From positions 29,736 to 64,230 of the forward strand of contig SZWC01001528.1 of the NCBI GenBank assembly GCA_023375785.1: a stretch of DNA of 34,495 bases. Direction: 5' to 3'. Positions 21,107-31,500 of this stretch are shown piece after piece; position 1 is the first letter of the stretch, and every line of letters starts with the position of its first letter. The translations under genes were made by a program, and so were the position numbers. The notes beneath the pieces are model-generated. The model did no database searches. It saw nothing but the letters and a program-made list of their open reading frames with translations, and was not told the DNA's origin. This DNA is from Penium margaritaceum (Eukaryota > Streptophyta > Zygnematophyceae > Desmidiales > Peniaceae).

Positions 21107-22940
21107 GACTGAGTGATGTGTCATCCGGAAGCGGGAGGACGGAGGACGGACCCACCACTCCCTCACGCGATGGGAGATACACGGACGAGCCGGAGCAAAC
21201 GAGGTTGCGAGAAAATATGTCCTCAAAGAAGAGGGCATCATAGGGCTCGACGATGCAGTGTCGGGATGGATACCAGAAGCGTCAGACCTTGGACTAACGA
21301 GAGACACCAAGGAAGGTACAGGGACGTCCGCGGTGGGCGAGCTTGCCGCCCTGCTGCGGAACCGGCAGCCACACAATGGCCACGTAATCCCAGACACAAG
21401 CAGGGCGTAGATCAGCGCGCTGACCACACCAATGTTGGTACGGCGTGGACTGGCAGGGAAGGGGACCGTGGGAAATCTGGTTCCAGACCCATGTCATGTA
21501 GGCCATGGCTTCAAAGTAGAAGCCATCGGAGAGACCAGACTCGACGGGCATGGTACAAACAGCGTCGGCCATGGTACGGTTCCATCTCTCAGAGACGCCG
21601 TTCTGGGTGGGCGTGTAGGGTGCGGACGTCTCGTGGTGGATACCACGGGAGGTGAGAAAGGTCGTGGTCTCATCCATGTACTCACCACCGTGATTGGAGA
21701 GAAATCGGCGAAGAGACTGACCACACTCGCGCTCTGTGAGGACAAGCCAGTTCTGGATGGTTCGGGCGACGTCGCTCTTCTGCCGAAGGTAGAAGACCCA
21801 GCAGTAGCGAGAGTAGTCGTCTATGAGGGTGAAGATATAACGGCCATGCTCTCTGACGGACTCGGTGGGGAGTGGGCCCATGACATCGGAATGGACCAGG
21901 TCAAGAGGGGCGGATGCACGGAAGGAAGACAGAGGGTTTGTGGACTGGTGCATCTTGCCTTGAGCGCAATCAATGCACTCTGTGGAGCACGGGAGAGGGA
22001 AAGTCCCCGCGTCAAGGCCCTTGACCGGCTGGGTGCGGAGCATGCTATCTATGGCAGCAGAGTGGATGTGGCAAAGGCGGCGGTGCAAGAGGCGGGTGTG
22101 CTGAGGAGAGAGCGTGCTGGTGACAAACACATGGCCTCTGGTGGCTGACGGGGAGGAGACGGAAGGAGAGGAGGACATACAAGGTACATGCCACAGGTTG
22201 CCATGTGCGGTGGCGTGTAGGATGACAAGACCCGACGGACGCAATGACACAGTGCCAGCACCACGCGAGTGCACAATGTCCAGGCTCATGCGGTCAAGGG
22301 CAGTAATGGACAGGAGGTTGAGCTCGAGACCGGGGATGAAGAGGACATCGGTCAGAAAGACATCACCGGCAGGACTACAGAAACGAACGACACCGATGCC
22401 ACGGTCAGGCAACACCTGTCCGGAGCCCGTCCAGACACCGAAGACATCGCCAACAGGGCCGAGCATACTAAAGGCCTTGTGGGAGGCCGTCATGTGATGT
22501 GTGGCCCTGGAGTCGATGATCCAGGTCTCAGCCGGGTCCTGGACCGGAGTCGCCAGATCGCTAACGGTCACATGGCAGCAAGCAAGAGACGCGAGCACGA
22601 TGGAAGGAGATGCAAACCAAGACTGCCAATCGTCAAGCCAGACAACATCATCACGGAAGGGGGTAGAGGAGACCACAAAAGACGAAGAGACAGATGAGGA
22701 GTCGGGACACGACCACAGCTCAGTCTCAGTCATACAGGGCTGGGCAGGAGAGCAGGAGGTGATGCAACTCGCACTTCCCTTGGGGAGAGGGCGAGGCAGG
22801 CCGGGCTGGAGCGCAATGAAATGCTCCAAATGACGCTCGCGAGAGGACGACCCGAGAGTGTCGACCGAATGCAAAGTGACGGCACTGGAGTCCGGGTAGG
22901 AGGAGGGTTGTGCGGGTGAAGGAAACGAAGGCGCCGACGG
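21107..22940 (-). pseudogene. Copia pol remnant: protease and integrase
   Basis: One frame, 21294-22940, is open for about 548 codons. Protease: WIIDSRATHHM at about 22500-22530; the family motif is D-S/T-G, here the Gly is Arg (codon 22506-22508). Pre-integrase zinc domain: LLHRRLCHIHSAAIDSML ... CIDCAQGK. Integrase core: DLVHSDVMGP (first catalytic Asp), TLIDDYSRYCWVFYL, then FLSNHGGEY, where the usual catalytic Asp before NGGE is Asn (codon 21693-21695), and TPTQNGVSERWNRTM with the catalytic Glu. The frame ends TAG 21294-21296 then TGA 21282-21284 and continues into the linker. Otherwise conserved throughout; catalytic changes predict inactivity. Confidence 0.9.
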
Positions 22941-24195
22941 CTACGGATGGTGCTGCTGTGGCGCTGGTGTCTGTTGGACTGGCGGAGCTGTCGGAGTGGT
23001 GGAGGTGCTGGACGAGGACGAGGCGTCAGGGCCGACGACAGCTACGGCAGCAGAAGCGAGACAACGCTCCCACTGGTGACGCATGGTGGCGATGACGCAC
23101 GCCTCGACCGTCGGTAGAGGACACGTGTACCACCTGTGCCCGGGCTGGCCAAAGTTGTGGCAGACCGAGCCACCACCGCTGGACCCGGTCGACGGCTGCT
23201 GCTGCTGCTGCTGACCCTTGCCCTTCTTGTTCCGACGCTTCTTCTTCCCCAGCGACGAGGAGTTGGTGAAGGTAGCTGCGGCGGGGGAAGCGACGGCCAC
23301 GGAGGCGATGACAGCGGATGCGAGAGCCTTCGTGTGCTCGAGTCGGGAATCCAGATGAGCTTTCTCAATCCGGAGGAAGACCTCGTATGCCGAAGGCATG
23401 AGGGTGCCCTGGGCCGCCATGGTGGAGAGGACGTCCTGGGAATAGTGCACAAAGACGTCCGCGTACGCGTCGGTGGCACCGCACTTAATGGTGAGGAGCG
23501 CGGCCAGAGGGGGTGGGGCAAAGGTGACGAGGTGACGAAGGATGTCCTACGTCCAGTGCCAGTAGGCGGTGACTGTCTTGGTCTCCCCCATGTGTAGGGA
23601 GTTGAACTCCTGTAGTAGACGGCTGGTCTCAGCCTTGCTGGACAAGCGATGGGGACGAGTGAGGACGCGCCACGCGGCTGCAGGGTCTGGGGTGGCGCCA
23701 GCGATGAAGTTGTCGAGGAAAGGCTCTAGGGCCAAGCAGGAAGCCGGAGGGGTGATGGGGGTGAGAGCACATACGATGCGACCAGCGTCATACAACTGGT
23801 CGGCCTGTGTGGGGTCTTACTAGAGGGTGTAGTATGCCCACAGGCCCTCACCCTGCGCCCAGATCCGGAGGCTGAGCTTCGAGCTCCGGAACTGCTCGCC
23901 GGCCTGAAGCGGCGGGGCCGGCGTCTCAAAGTCCTTCTGCCTACGGCCGGCACCCAGAGTGGGGCCAAGGATGGATGTTACCGTCTGCCGCTGGCGCTGA
24001 GTCTACTGCAGTGCCAGGTAATGCGTGGCAGCGGACACAGCGAGGCTGGCGTGTCCGTGAGGAATGAATGGTGGCAGCATACTGGTGGCAGTCTTGGAGG
24101 CCAATGGCTGCAACACTACAAGCTTCTACGTCAAGGCAGTGAGCTATTGCTGAATGGCAGCCAGGGGGTCACGGTTGCCGCCAATGACGCCAGAG
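22941..24195 (-). pseudogene. Copia gag remnant
   Basis: Gag lies upstream of pol in the same reading frame, divided from it by one TAG (22941-22943). Visible blocks: QFRSSKLSLRIWAQGEGLWAYYTL (about 23823-23895), AAAWRVLTRP, LLQEFNSLHMGETKTVTAYW (copia capsid-like), a polyglutamine run near 23193-23212, and a CCHC zinc knuckle CHNFGQPGHRWYTC (about 23121-23162) whose second Cys is Phe (codon 23151-23153). In-frame stops at 24144, 24126, 24003, 23820, 23817, 23547 and 22941 are all TAG except the TAA at 23817. Reading past them, no frameshift is found. The true start codon was not identified; the frame is followed to about 24195. Confidence 0.85.
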
Positions 24196-24300
24196 GGCTG
24201 CTGCTGGTGCTGCTGCTGGTGCTGCTACTGGTGGTGGTGGTGGTGCTGCTACTACTACTACTATTGTTGCTGCTACTACTATTGCTACTGCTGCTGTAGC
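24190..24300. repeat. Trinucleotide array (CTG/CTA/GTG) at the gag 5' end
   Basis: Runs of ctgctggtg, ctactactac, attgttgctg and similar triplets from about 24196 to 24298, followed by aaaggggggg. On the minus strand it would encode Ala/Val/Pro-type repeats. It is simple-sequence DNA beside the beginning of gag. Confidence 0.85.
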
Positions 24301-24434
24301 TCCTACACGAAAGGGGGGGGTCCCCCCAACAGAGGAGGACCCCTCCCCAGACGGGCTGTTAGCCATAGTGGGTTTTGATGCCCCTCTTCCTTTGTTTGTT
24401 TCTTTTTCCTTTTGTGTGTTGATGATGTTAGCAG

Positions 24435-24554
24435 TGACGTCAGCCTAGGATGGCTGACGTCAGCAGATGCTACTATGGTATGTGCAGGGCTATTGCCTTG
24501 TTTTTTTGTGTTGATGACATTAGCAGTGACGTCAACGGACGGCCGCTAACGTCA
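24435..24554. promoter_or_regulatory. Cluster of TGACGTCA palindromes
   Basis: tgacgtca occurs at 24435-24442, 24455-24462 and 24527-24534, with a variant taacgtca at 24547-24554. The first pair forms an 11-bp inverted repeat (24435-24445 / 24452-24462) with a 6-bp spacer. TGACGTCA is the classical palindromic bZIP (CREB/TGA-type) core. Lying in the retroelement leader, it may be a transcriptional enhancer; function is inferred only. Confidence 0.5.
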
Positions 24555-24594
24555 GCAGCAGTCGTTGATGGAGCCACTACTGCGTGGTTGCAAC

Positions 24595-25080
24595 CATTGT
24601 TGCTACTGTTGTTGTTGTTGTTACTGCTGTTGCTCCTACTGTTGCTGCTCCTGCTGCTGGTGGGGTGGGGAACCCTTTTTTTCTCTTTTTTGCTCGTCAC
24701 AACGAGCTCACTGCTCGCTGCGAGCGACGAGCTACGAGCAGCGAGCTCGATGTTTGCTGCTCCCTGCTCACTACAAGCAGCGAGCTCGCTACCAGCAGCT
24801 CACTGCTTGTAGCAAGCAGCGAGCTGTGTGCAGCTACGGCTGCTGCTCCTGCTGGCTGCCGCTATAGCCGCTTCTGCTACTGTTGCTACCGTCGGCTGCT
24901 ACTGTTGCGAGCTGCTGCTACTATCGGCTGCTACTCGCTACTGCCACTGTTGTTGCAGGCTACTGCTGCTGCGAGCTGCTGCTGCTGCCGGCTGCTGTTG
25001 CGCGCAAGTGCTGCTGGCTGTTGCTGCCACTGCTCGCTGCTCTTGCAAGCTGCTGCTGTTGTTGCGAGCTGCTGCTGTCA
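24595..25080. repeat. Degenerate GCT/GTT trinucleotide arrays with interspersed gagctgctgct units
   Basis: Nearly continuous short triplets (gttgttgtt, gctgctgct, ctactgttg) mixed with recurring gagctgctgct and cgagcagcgagc blocks. No family similarity in any frame. An expanded microsatellite within the copia leader. Confidence 0.85.
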
Positions 25081-25244
25081 GTCACACCTAGATGATGTCT
25101 CCGCGTGCGTCGTCACCAGCAAGCGCCTGACGTGGCCTATCGCTCACCTCCTCGTGTCAAGCGTGGGGGTCAGTGTTGCCGGAAAAAATCCGGCAGCATT
25201 TCCCCTGGCCCAGTGGCTGTGGGAAAAAAAATGACGCCGCCACC

Positions 25245-25900
25245 AGGAATGAAGAATGAGCAACAATGGGAGACCCCTCCAAGTTCTAGCTCCCCCCCCC
25301 ACTAGTGTAGAACTTGTTACTCAGCTAACCAGCCAATCAAAAAATAGTCCTAGACCTATTTTCTGGCATGCAGGGTTTTCTCGGTGAGCCCTGTCAGACG
25401 CCCGACAGCCCAAAACCCGAGCGTCGTCTGTTTTGCCTGAAAACTGGACCATACCATAATAACGACGCTGCAAACGCAGTCGTGCAGTCAGAATGAGCTA
25501 GAAAAATAGCAGCAAAGAGTTATGGCTGCCCGAACCCAGGTAGTGCCTACGACACTCAATGATGCCAAATAGTGCCACACAGTAAGAGACATGGACCCTA
25601 GGCAGAGCACGATGCTGTAGACGTAATGGCACAGCCAGAAACAGCGTTGGGTGCATGTAGACAGCATCTGTAGTAGCAGTGACCGCTGGTGGCCCGACCA
25701 CCGAGGAGGCCTGCCGATGGAGCTGAGCGCATCGCCGGAGGGAGGAGGCTCCAGCGAACTGTGAGTAGGCCTCAGCGTACGTCGACTCTACCGAACGACA
25801 CTCCAGCAGCGTCGAGTGTCGCCGTCAGTCATCTGCAAGCCAATGTACACAAGCCGAGAGGACACAACAGAGTACAATGAGAGATGCACGAAAACCAACA
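25245..25900 (-). repeat. Copia 5' LTR
   Basis: 656-bp direct-repeat partner of 17771-18424; on the plus strand it ends cgaaaaccaaca. The outer edge is clear because the two copies diverge at 25901 (aaattttccc) versus 18425 (ctccccc). It should carry the element promoter and polyadenylation signals. Confidence 0.92.
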
Positions 25901-28456
25901 AAATTTTCCCTATTTTCTGACAAGTGGTTGCGTTTTAGGTGTATAAATTGTTGGGGATGTCATTGATGTCCACTTCTGAATGTGTTTTTTTTTCATCCTT
26001 CGACATCTGGTCGCTGGCCTTTCGTAAGCGTCACAATCACGCGACCGTGGCCGTCCACGGTAACGTAATGTGCTTGTTCGCCTAGCGAATGAGCAAAGCG
26101 GTCCTTCGACTGGGCCTACAATGTAGTTACCAGGCAGCTTCCTAGGGTACACGTGTGTGAGAAAGAGGTGATGCACGGGAAGCACACGGGATGCCATAGA
26201 TGTGGAAAGCTTGCCTTCATAGCTTAGTTGGAAGACAAAGGAACAGAGTGAAAAGTGAGGGGGAGCGAGCGAGACTTAGCAACCGGTCAGCGTGCACTCG
26301 CAGCGGTCATCACACCCGAGCGAGCACACACCGCCACCGGGGGGTCGTGCCCGACCGCTTGGCATAAAACCAAACGGCGGCTACTTACCGGCTCGGGTGA
26401 ATCCGGCATGGTCGCCCCCTAAGGATCAGCACCTGGGAAATGCAGCTCCCCCAAAACACTCAAGGCAAGCAACCATGATGCAGAGCACGTCAGTAAGAAT
26501 GTACGAGCCCTAGCATTTTCCACAAGAGATAATGAATCAAGTCGTGGCCATGTTCGTGCCAGAGTGCACGCCTAGGTTGAGTACTTGGGTCAAGACGTCA
26601 GAGACGCCAGCCATGGTAGGTTTGCTTGACGTCTTCCCAGGTGAGGCCACATCAGTCAATATGTACATGTGTGTGCATGGCGGAGGAGACAAGAGGGCAT
26701 AGAGATGTGAGTGGCCAACAAACTTCAATGTACAGGTCTTGGACCCATAGGCCCATTCAAAACGGTGGTTCATCCTGACACGAGTCAGCGGGCGCGGCAG
26801 GTTCACGTTTTGGCGACGGATCGCTGCACTTTGGAAGAATCTTTGCAAATTTGTCGCCAGTTGGTCACAACCCGTGGCCTCTTAGACTGGCTTTGGCCAG
26901 GCTGTTTTGGCAAGAGAGGGCTTTTGCCAGGCCTCTCTCGCTTCACCTCCCTTGAAACAATCCTATTTGCACGGGCTGTCGTGGAACTGGTAGCCATCGG
27001 ATCCGCACATGGAACGACTTGGACATATTTTTTACCACAAAATGTACACACAAAAATGTTTCTTTGAAAACATTTAGCATGGCCAAAGTCCTAGGCACAA
27101 AAAGACTACAAAAGATAGACAACTTACTATCTTTGTAAATGTTTTCGGTCGTCCCCCATTTGATCCAACGATCGAACGGACACGATAGGTCTAACTATCA
27201 TGTAACCTTTGCGCCGTTGTGTGCAAAGGACTTGGTCAGAGGAAAAAGAAAAAAAGGCCTCGCTTCCGGCGTTCAGGCACTCGATGTATTGTGCAATCAG
27301 CCACACACATCTTCTTAAATGTGCACAACCGTCGCATGGTGTGCACAATGTAAGGGCGCACAATCAAGAGTGGCGCCCCACAAGTCCCGCCGGAGGGCAA
27401 GAGGGATAGAGGGGACAGGTGGCAAGTGGTGGATGTGCTAAGTTTGAAGATTAGCCGCTCACAATGGACATGGGGAGGGTGGGGGGTTCTGTGTTGATAC
27501 CGATATCGACATTGAAGCCGCGACATTAGAAAGTGGAGGGGACCCTTCCCCTTTGCCGAAACCTATGCATATCGGCCATCGGCGGTTCGAGAGAGGAAGG
27601 GATATTTAGAGAAAGAGAGAGAATTTTAGGGAAAATGGAAAGAAAAATGGGGAAGCTAGAAAGCTTAACAGAGAGGTATACAAATTCAAAGAATCCGTAT
27701 GCATGGAAGATATAAATCTCAACCTTTGTCACCTGTTTCTATATGAAACAAAAAGCCTTGCCATACGGTACCTCCATTTTGGATAGGTCAAAGGAGAATT
27801 GTAACCGTTGCGCGGACCGAGGTAGTGTATTGATCTTATCGTCATACTTTGGCGGAATATCTTAGTGGGAATGCGAGATATAGAAGTTCTCTTCACTCAC
27901 TTTTTTTGCAGCGGACATCTGGATGATTATTGTTTGATGGTGGCCTGCTGCGTATTATTTTGCTTTTACTGGAAGTTAGAACTATTTTTCTGCCAAAGTG
28001 ACCATCTCATTATTTTTGCGCGAAATTAGGGTCTTCTGTACATTAGTTGTGGTTACATTGGGTATAAGGCAAAATTACCTATTATAATATTCAACTTCAG
28101 GGATGACTTATCCGCATATCTTTGGTCGCGACATGTTGGTAGACAAGTTGGCTATTCCGTCTAAACGAGAATTACCGAAGACGTTGAGACCCTCGCTTTC
28201 AACGTTGTAAAAAACGAGGCATTGTCTTTCTTTATCTGGTTTGCAACGCAAACCTGGTTTGCTCGCCTCGTACTTCTGACCTATCGTCGAGCAGCAGTCG
28301 ACGAGCGGCAGTCGCGGGCTCTGGGTAATGCCGAGCACGACGGGCTCCTCGTCGCTTGCGCACACGGTGCTCTGCTTCACCCAGCCTTGGCGAGAATCGT
28401 GAAGCACCGAGACCTGGAGGAACTTGACTGGTCGATTCTGCTGTACGAGTACCCTC
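25901..28456. other. Intergenic region between copia element and V-ATPase gene
   Basis: About 2.5 kb with no recognised gene. Open frames of 60-118 codons occur on both strands without family motifs. The most gene-like is a minus-strand frame at 26803-27051 starting MCTFCGKKYVQVVPC, whose CxxC start recalls a BED/hAT-type zinc finger, but the histidine ligands are missing. The V-ATPase promoter and 5' UTR should lie in the last few hundred bases; an AT-rich attataata at 28081-28089 is the only TATA-like sequence noted and is weak evidence. Confidence 0.5.
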
Positions 28457-28504
28457 TGAGGCCACCTTGCCGATCCAGATCTTGATTCCTCGCCGATCAA
28501 CGCC

Positions 28505-31500
28505 ATGGCGACTTTTGAAGATCAGGAGAAAGAGAGCGAGTATGGCTACGTGCGGAAGGTGCGCTCTTGGCATGGGGAGCCGCGCTGAACCGTTTCTGAT
28601 CGAGGCATGGCCAGCCTTGTCAAGTCCTGCCATTTTCTGCATCTCGTTCTTGACGCAGGCGTCTGCACTTTGCGCAGGTGTCTGGGCCTGTGGTCATCGC
28701 CGAGAACATGGGTGGTGCCGCCATGTATGAGCTTGTCCGTGTTGGTCACGACAAGCTCATCGGCGAGATTATTCGACTTGAGGGTGATTCAGCAACAATC
28801 CAGGGTAAGTTGGCAGAACTTCGTAGTCTCATGGCTATGTTGCACCCATCGCGTCGTACCCTGGTGAACGAAGATGGGCTGGATTGTTCTTTTCGCTTGA
28901 GGATAATGATGTCCAAGACAACTGGTTGGTCCCGGATGTCCCCTTTCCTTCTTTACAGTCCAGATCTGTGTGCATAGTACACCCACTCTTCCGGCCTCCA
29001 TCTGTTGAATTGAAGCCGTCGCGGGCGTTCTATTTGGTATTTGCCCATGCAGCACCAGTTGAACTCAGTCTTAGGCCTTTGTTCTGCCTTGTCATGCAGT
29101 GTACGAAGAAACTTCAGGATTGACTGTCCGTGATCCCGTGCTCCGAACACACAAGGTGTGAGAGTTTGCTTCCTATCTTTTCTCACCTGCTGACTTGCCT
29201 TGCCTTGCCCCAACTCTTTGTAGGGATTGGTCATGGTGGGCAGTAGTGTACCGCACAAGATCCTTCGCGTTACAAAACACAGCGTCCAAATCTTGGCAGG
29301 AAAACACAACTGACAATGTTTTCATGTTCTTCTTCTCACTTTGTTTTCGTTTTTGTGGTGCAGCCCTTGTCAGTGGAACTTGGACCTGGCATTCTCAGCA
29401 ATATCTTTGATGGAATCCAGGTAAGACATGGTTCACTGAGAAGAAGATCTGTTTGGATGGCTCATGTGCTCTGAAGGTTGATTGAAATGTCGCTTCAAGA
29501 GCTCTTTTTTACTGCAGATCCCTATTTGTTCTGCCTTCGTTTCCCTTAGTTGTCTCTTTGTATTCAGAAGTGGCACAGGTTGCTCACAGTTGCTTCGCCA
29601 ATGCTCTGTCTCACTACTTTCACTCACTTGATTCTTGCAGCGACCTCTTAAGGCCATTGCACAGAGGTCAGGGGATGTGTACATCCCACGCGGAGTGGCA
29701 GTCCCGGCCTTGGACAAAGACATATTGTGGGAATTCCAGCCTAGCCCACTCAGTACGTGACCCTTCTGTTTCACGTTGACTTCAATGTCTGCCTTCAACT
29801 GCTGCTTTCTCAGTTTTCTCTTTTACTTCTGATTGTTGATCATGCTCCTCCTGTCCCTGCACTGGCCCAATCTGAAGCTTGATGTCAATGCTTCTGTTGG
29901 GTTCTCAGTGCTTCTCAATCCTATCGTTTCAGCATTCTGATGCAGACCCAGTCATGTTCCTTGTTGATGTGTTTTCAGCTGGTGTAACTTGTCCTTCATG
30001 TCACAGGCTCCTGTGTGTCTTTACGTGAAGCAACTCGTCTTGCCTAAGAGCAAGTGTGTTTTAGGAGGCGACGGGGTTACCCTTGCATACCCGCATGGCC
30101 AGTCAGTCCCCTCAAATGAAGTGAACTTGCTTTGTTTTGCTGTGCAGAGATTGGTGACATTCTATCTGGTGGTGACATCTACGGGGTAAGCCTGTGTGAA
30201 CTGAGCTAGCTAAGTCTTGGCATCCTTGTGATGGTGATGGTGACGATAATGAGGACAAGAAAGACGACGACGATGACAGCGAATATGGAAACAAGGACGA
30301 TGATGAGTATGGCAACTGCGGCAACGATGATGACGACTCCGGCGACGGCGACGGCGACGGCAACGGCGACTATGACTACAGCAACGGTGGCAGTGGCATA
30401 GGCGGCGGCAGGGGCAGCGGCAGCGAAGATGATGACGAGGAGGACCAGGTTGACGATTCAGAGGATGACGAGGACAAGGAACGCAGGATGATGATGTGAC
30501 AATGCCTGGCTACGACGATGTTGAAGAAGCGATAGGCAGGGGAAATGACGGTGCAGTGCTCAACTGCATGTGTTTCGTTCGTCTGGCACTGTTTATGCAT
30601 GTCTAGGACACTGTACTCCTGGTTTGCCTGGTGCCATAGGAGTGCTGGCATTGATTGTAAGGTTGGATACATCTGTTGGAATTGCCTTGGGGATGAGTGG
30701 CCAAGGTGAGTGATTTGTTGGCATTTGCGTCCAGTTTCTTGTGGAGCTGGAACCAGCAAACCAGCAAATCAGTGGGACACAATGTTTTCACGGGCCTCGG
30801 CAGTCCTTCTGTCACAATATCTGACCAGGAATGATCTGGCAGAAAGGCAGCGTTTGGACTCTCATGCCTGCTAGGGAGGACTAGTGTGTGATGTAAGTGA
30901 GCTAGTCGTTCCTGCCAGTCTCACCTGCCTGACACATTTTGTCTTTTCTCATTTGTTGGCTGAAACCATATCAATGGTACTGGAAGGAGTTGCATTTCAC
31001 TTATTCTGAGAAAGATATACCTCACTCATGAAGTCATGTTGAGAATGTTCTGTTTGGTTGCAGACTGTTGCTGAAAACAGCCTGATGTCTTTGAAGATGT
31101 GTGCCCCACCTAAGGCTATGGGCAAAGTCACCTATGTCGCCCCTCCAGGCCAGTACTCCTTGAAGGTGAGCGGTGGTTGCATGTGTCCAGTTTTGATGAT
31201 GCGCGGATGCTCACAAAACTCTGCAAGTGGTGAGAAATCTGCGGCTCCCTCTCACAGACTTGCTAAAGGAGGTTTAATTGTGGTCTACACCGAGTACTGA
31301 ATCTTGCATGAATTTTTGTATGACAGGACAAAGTGCTCGAGCTGGAGTTTCAGGGTGAGACCAAGCAGTATACTATGCTTCAGGTGAGAGCTGATGTTAT
31401 GTCTTGTCCTTGTTTCCTGGCACTGCGTAGCCCGATAGCTATGTGTCTGTTCCATCATGTTCATCCACAGTCGCCTTAACGATCTGCATGGTGCCCCACC

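Larger units (their letters stand above)
24301..25244 (-). other. Copia 5' leader (5' LTR to gag), repeat-rich
   Basis: About 940 bp between the 5' LTR and gag with no retrotransposon protein similarity. It holds a duplicated ~60-bp segment with TGACGTCA palindromes (24425-24560) and degenerate GCT/GTT arrays (24595-25080). Long open frames on the plus strand here are leucine/cysteine/alanine repeats from these arrays and are not credible genes. Next to the LTR a minus-strand TGGTGGCGGCGTC (about 25233-25245) is where a primer-binding site would lie, but I cannot name a matching tRNA. Confidence 0.6.
17771..25900 (-). mobile_element. Ty1/copia LTR retrotransposon
   Basis: Minus-strand element of about 8.1 kb. 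It has direct LTRs (17771-18424 and 25245-25900), a polypurine tract beside the 3' LTR, and the order gag, protease, integrase, RT, RNase H; integrase upstream of RT is diagnostic of Ty1/copia. The two LTRs differ at several dozen of ~655 positions by eye, so it is not recent. The coding region carries many stops and altered catalytic residues. The internal region is longer than usual because of a long repetitive 5' leader, a 36-bp minisatellite in pol, and an apparent assembly duplication. No target duplication is evident (before 17771 ggtt, after 25900 aaattt). Confidence 0.93.

Noticed and set aside
21432..22148. Plus-strand 238-codon open frame
   Set aside because: Shadow of the minus-strand copia protease-integrase frame, which carries recognisable motifs; the plus frame has none.
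22941..22943. TAG between copia gag and pol as a programmed read-through site
   Set aside because: Same-frame gag-TAG-pol is the right layout, but ten other TAGs occur in the same polyprotein, so this one cannot be singled out; most copia elements use one continuous frame.
24584..25234. Plus-strand 216-codon open frame rich in Ala/Leu/Cys
   Set aside because: It is generated by GCT/GTT/CTA triplet arrays in the antisense leader of the copia element; other frames are equally long and equally repetitive, and no family motif is present.
25233..25245. Copia primer-binding site TGGTGGCGGCGTC
   Set aside because: The position is right but it does not match initiator-Met tRNA and I cannot name a complementary tRNA, so it is not listed as a separate feature.
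26380..26460. U1 snRNA-like start (acttacc followed by gg) and, on the other strand, a gtaagt donor-like site
   Set aside because: The U1 5' end needs an exact ATACTTACCTG and its downstream stem-loops; here it reads ctacttaccgg and the rest does not fold or match as U1. No exon with coding similarity adjoins the donor-like site.
26803..27051. Minus-strand frame beginning MCTFCGKKYVQVVPC as a BED/hAT zinc-finger gene
   Set aside because: Only a CxxC pair is present; the histidine ligands and any downstream transposase or dimerisation domain are absent, so it is too weak to call.
28108..28506. Minus-strand 132-codon open frame upstream of V-ATPase
   Set aside because: No family motifs; it overlaps the V-ATPase 5' flank and start codon and competes with other frames of similar length.
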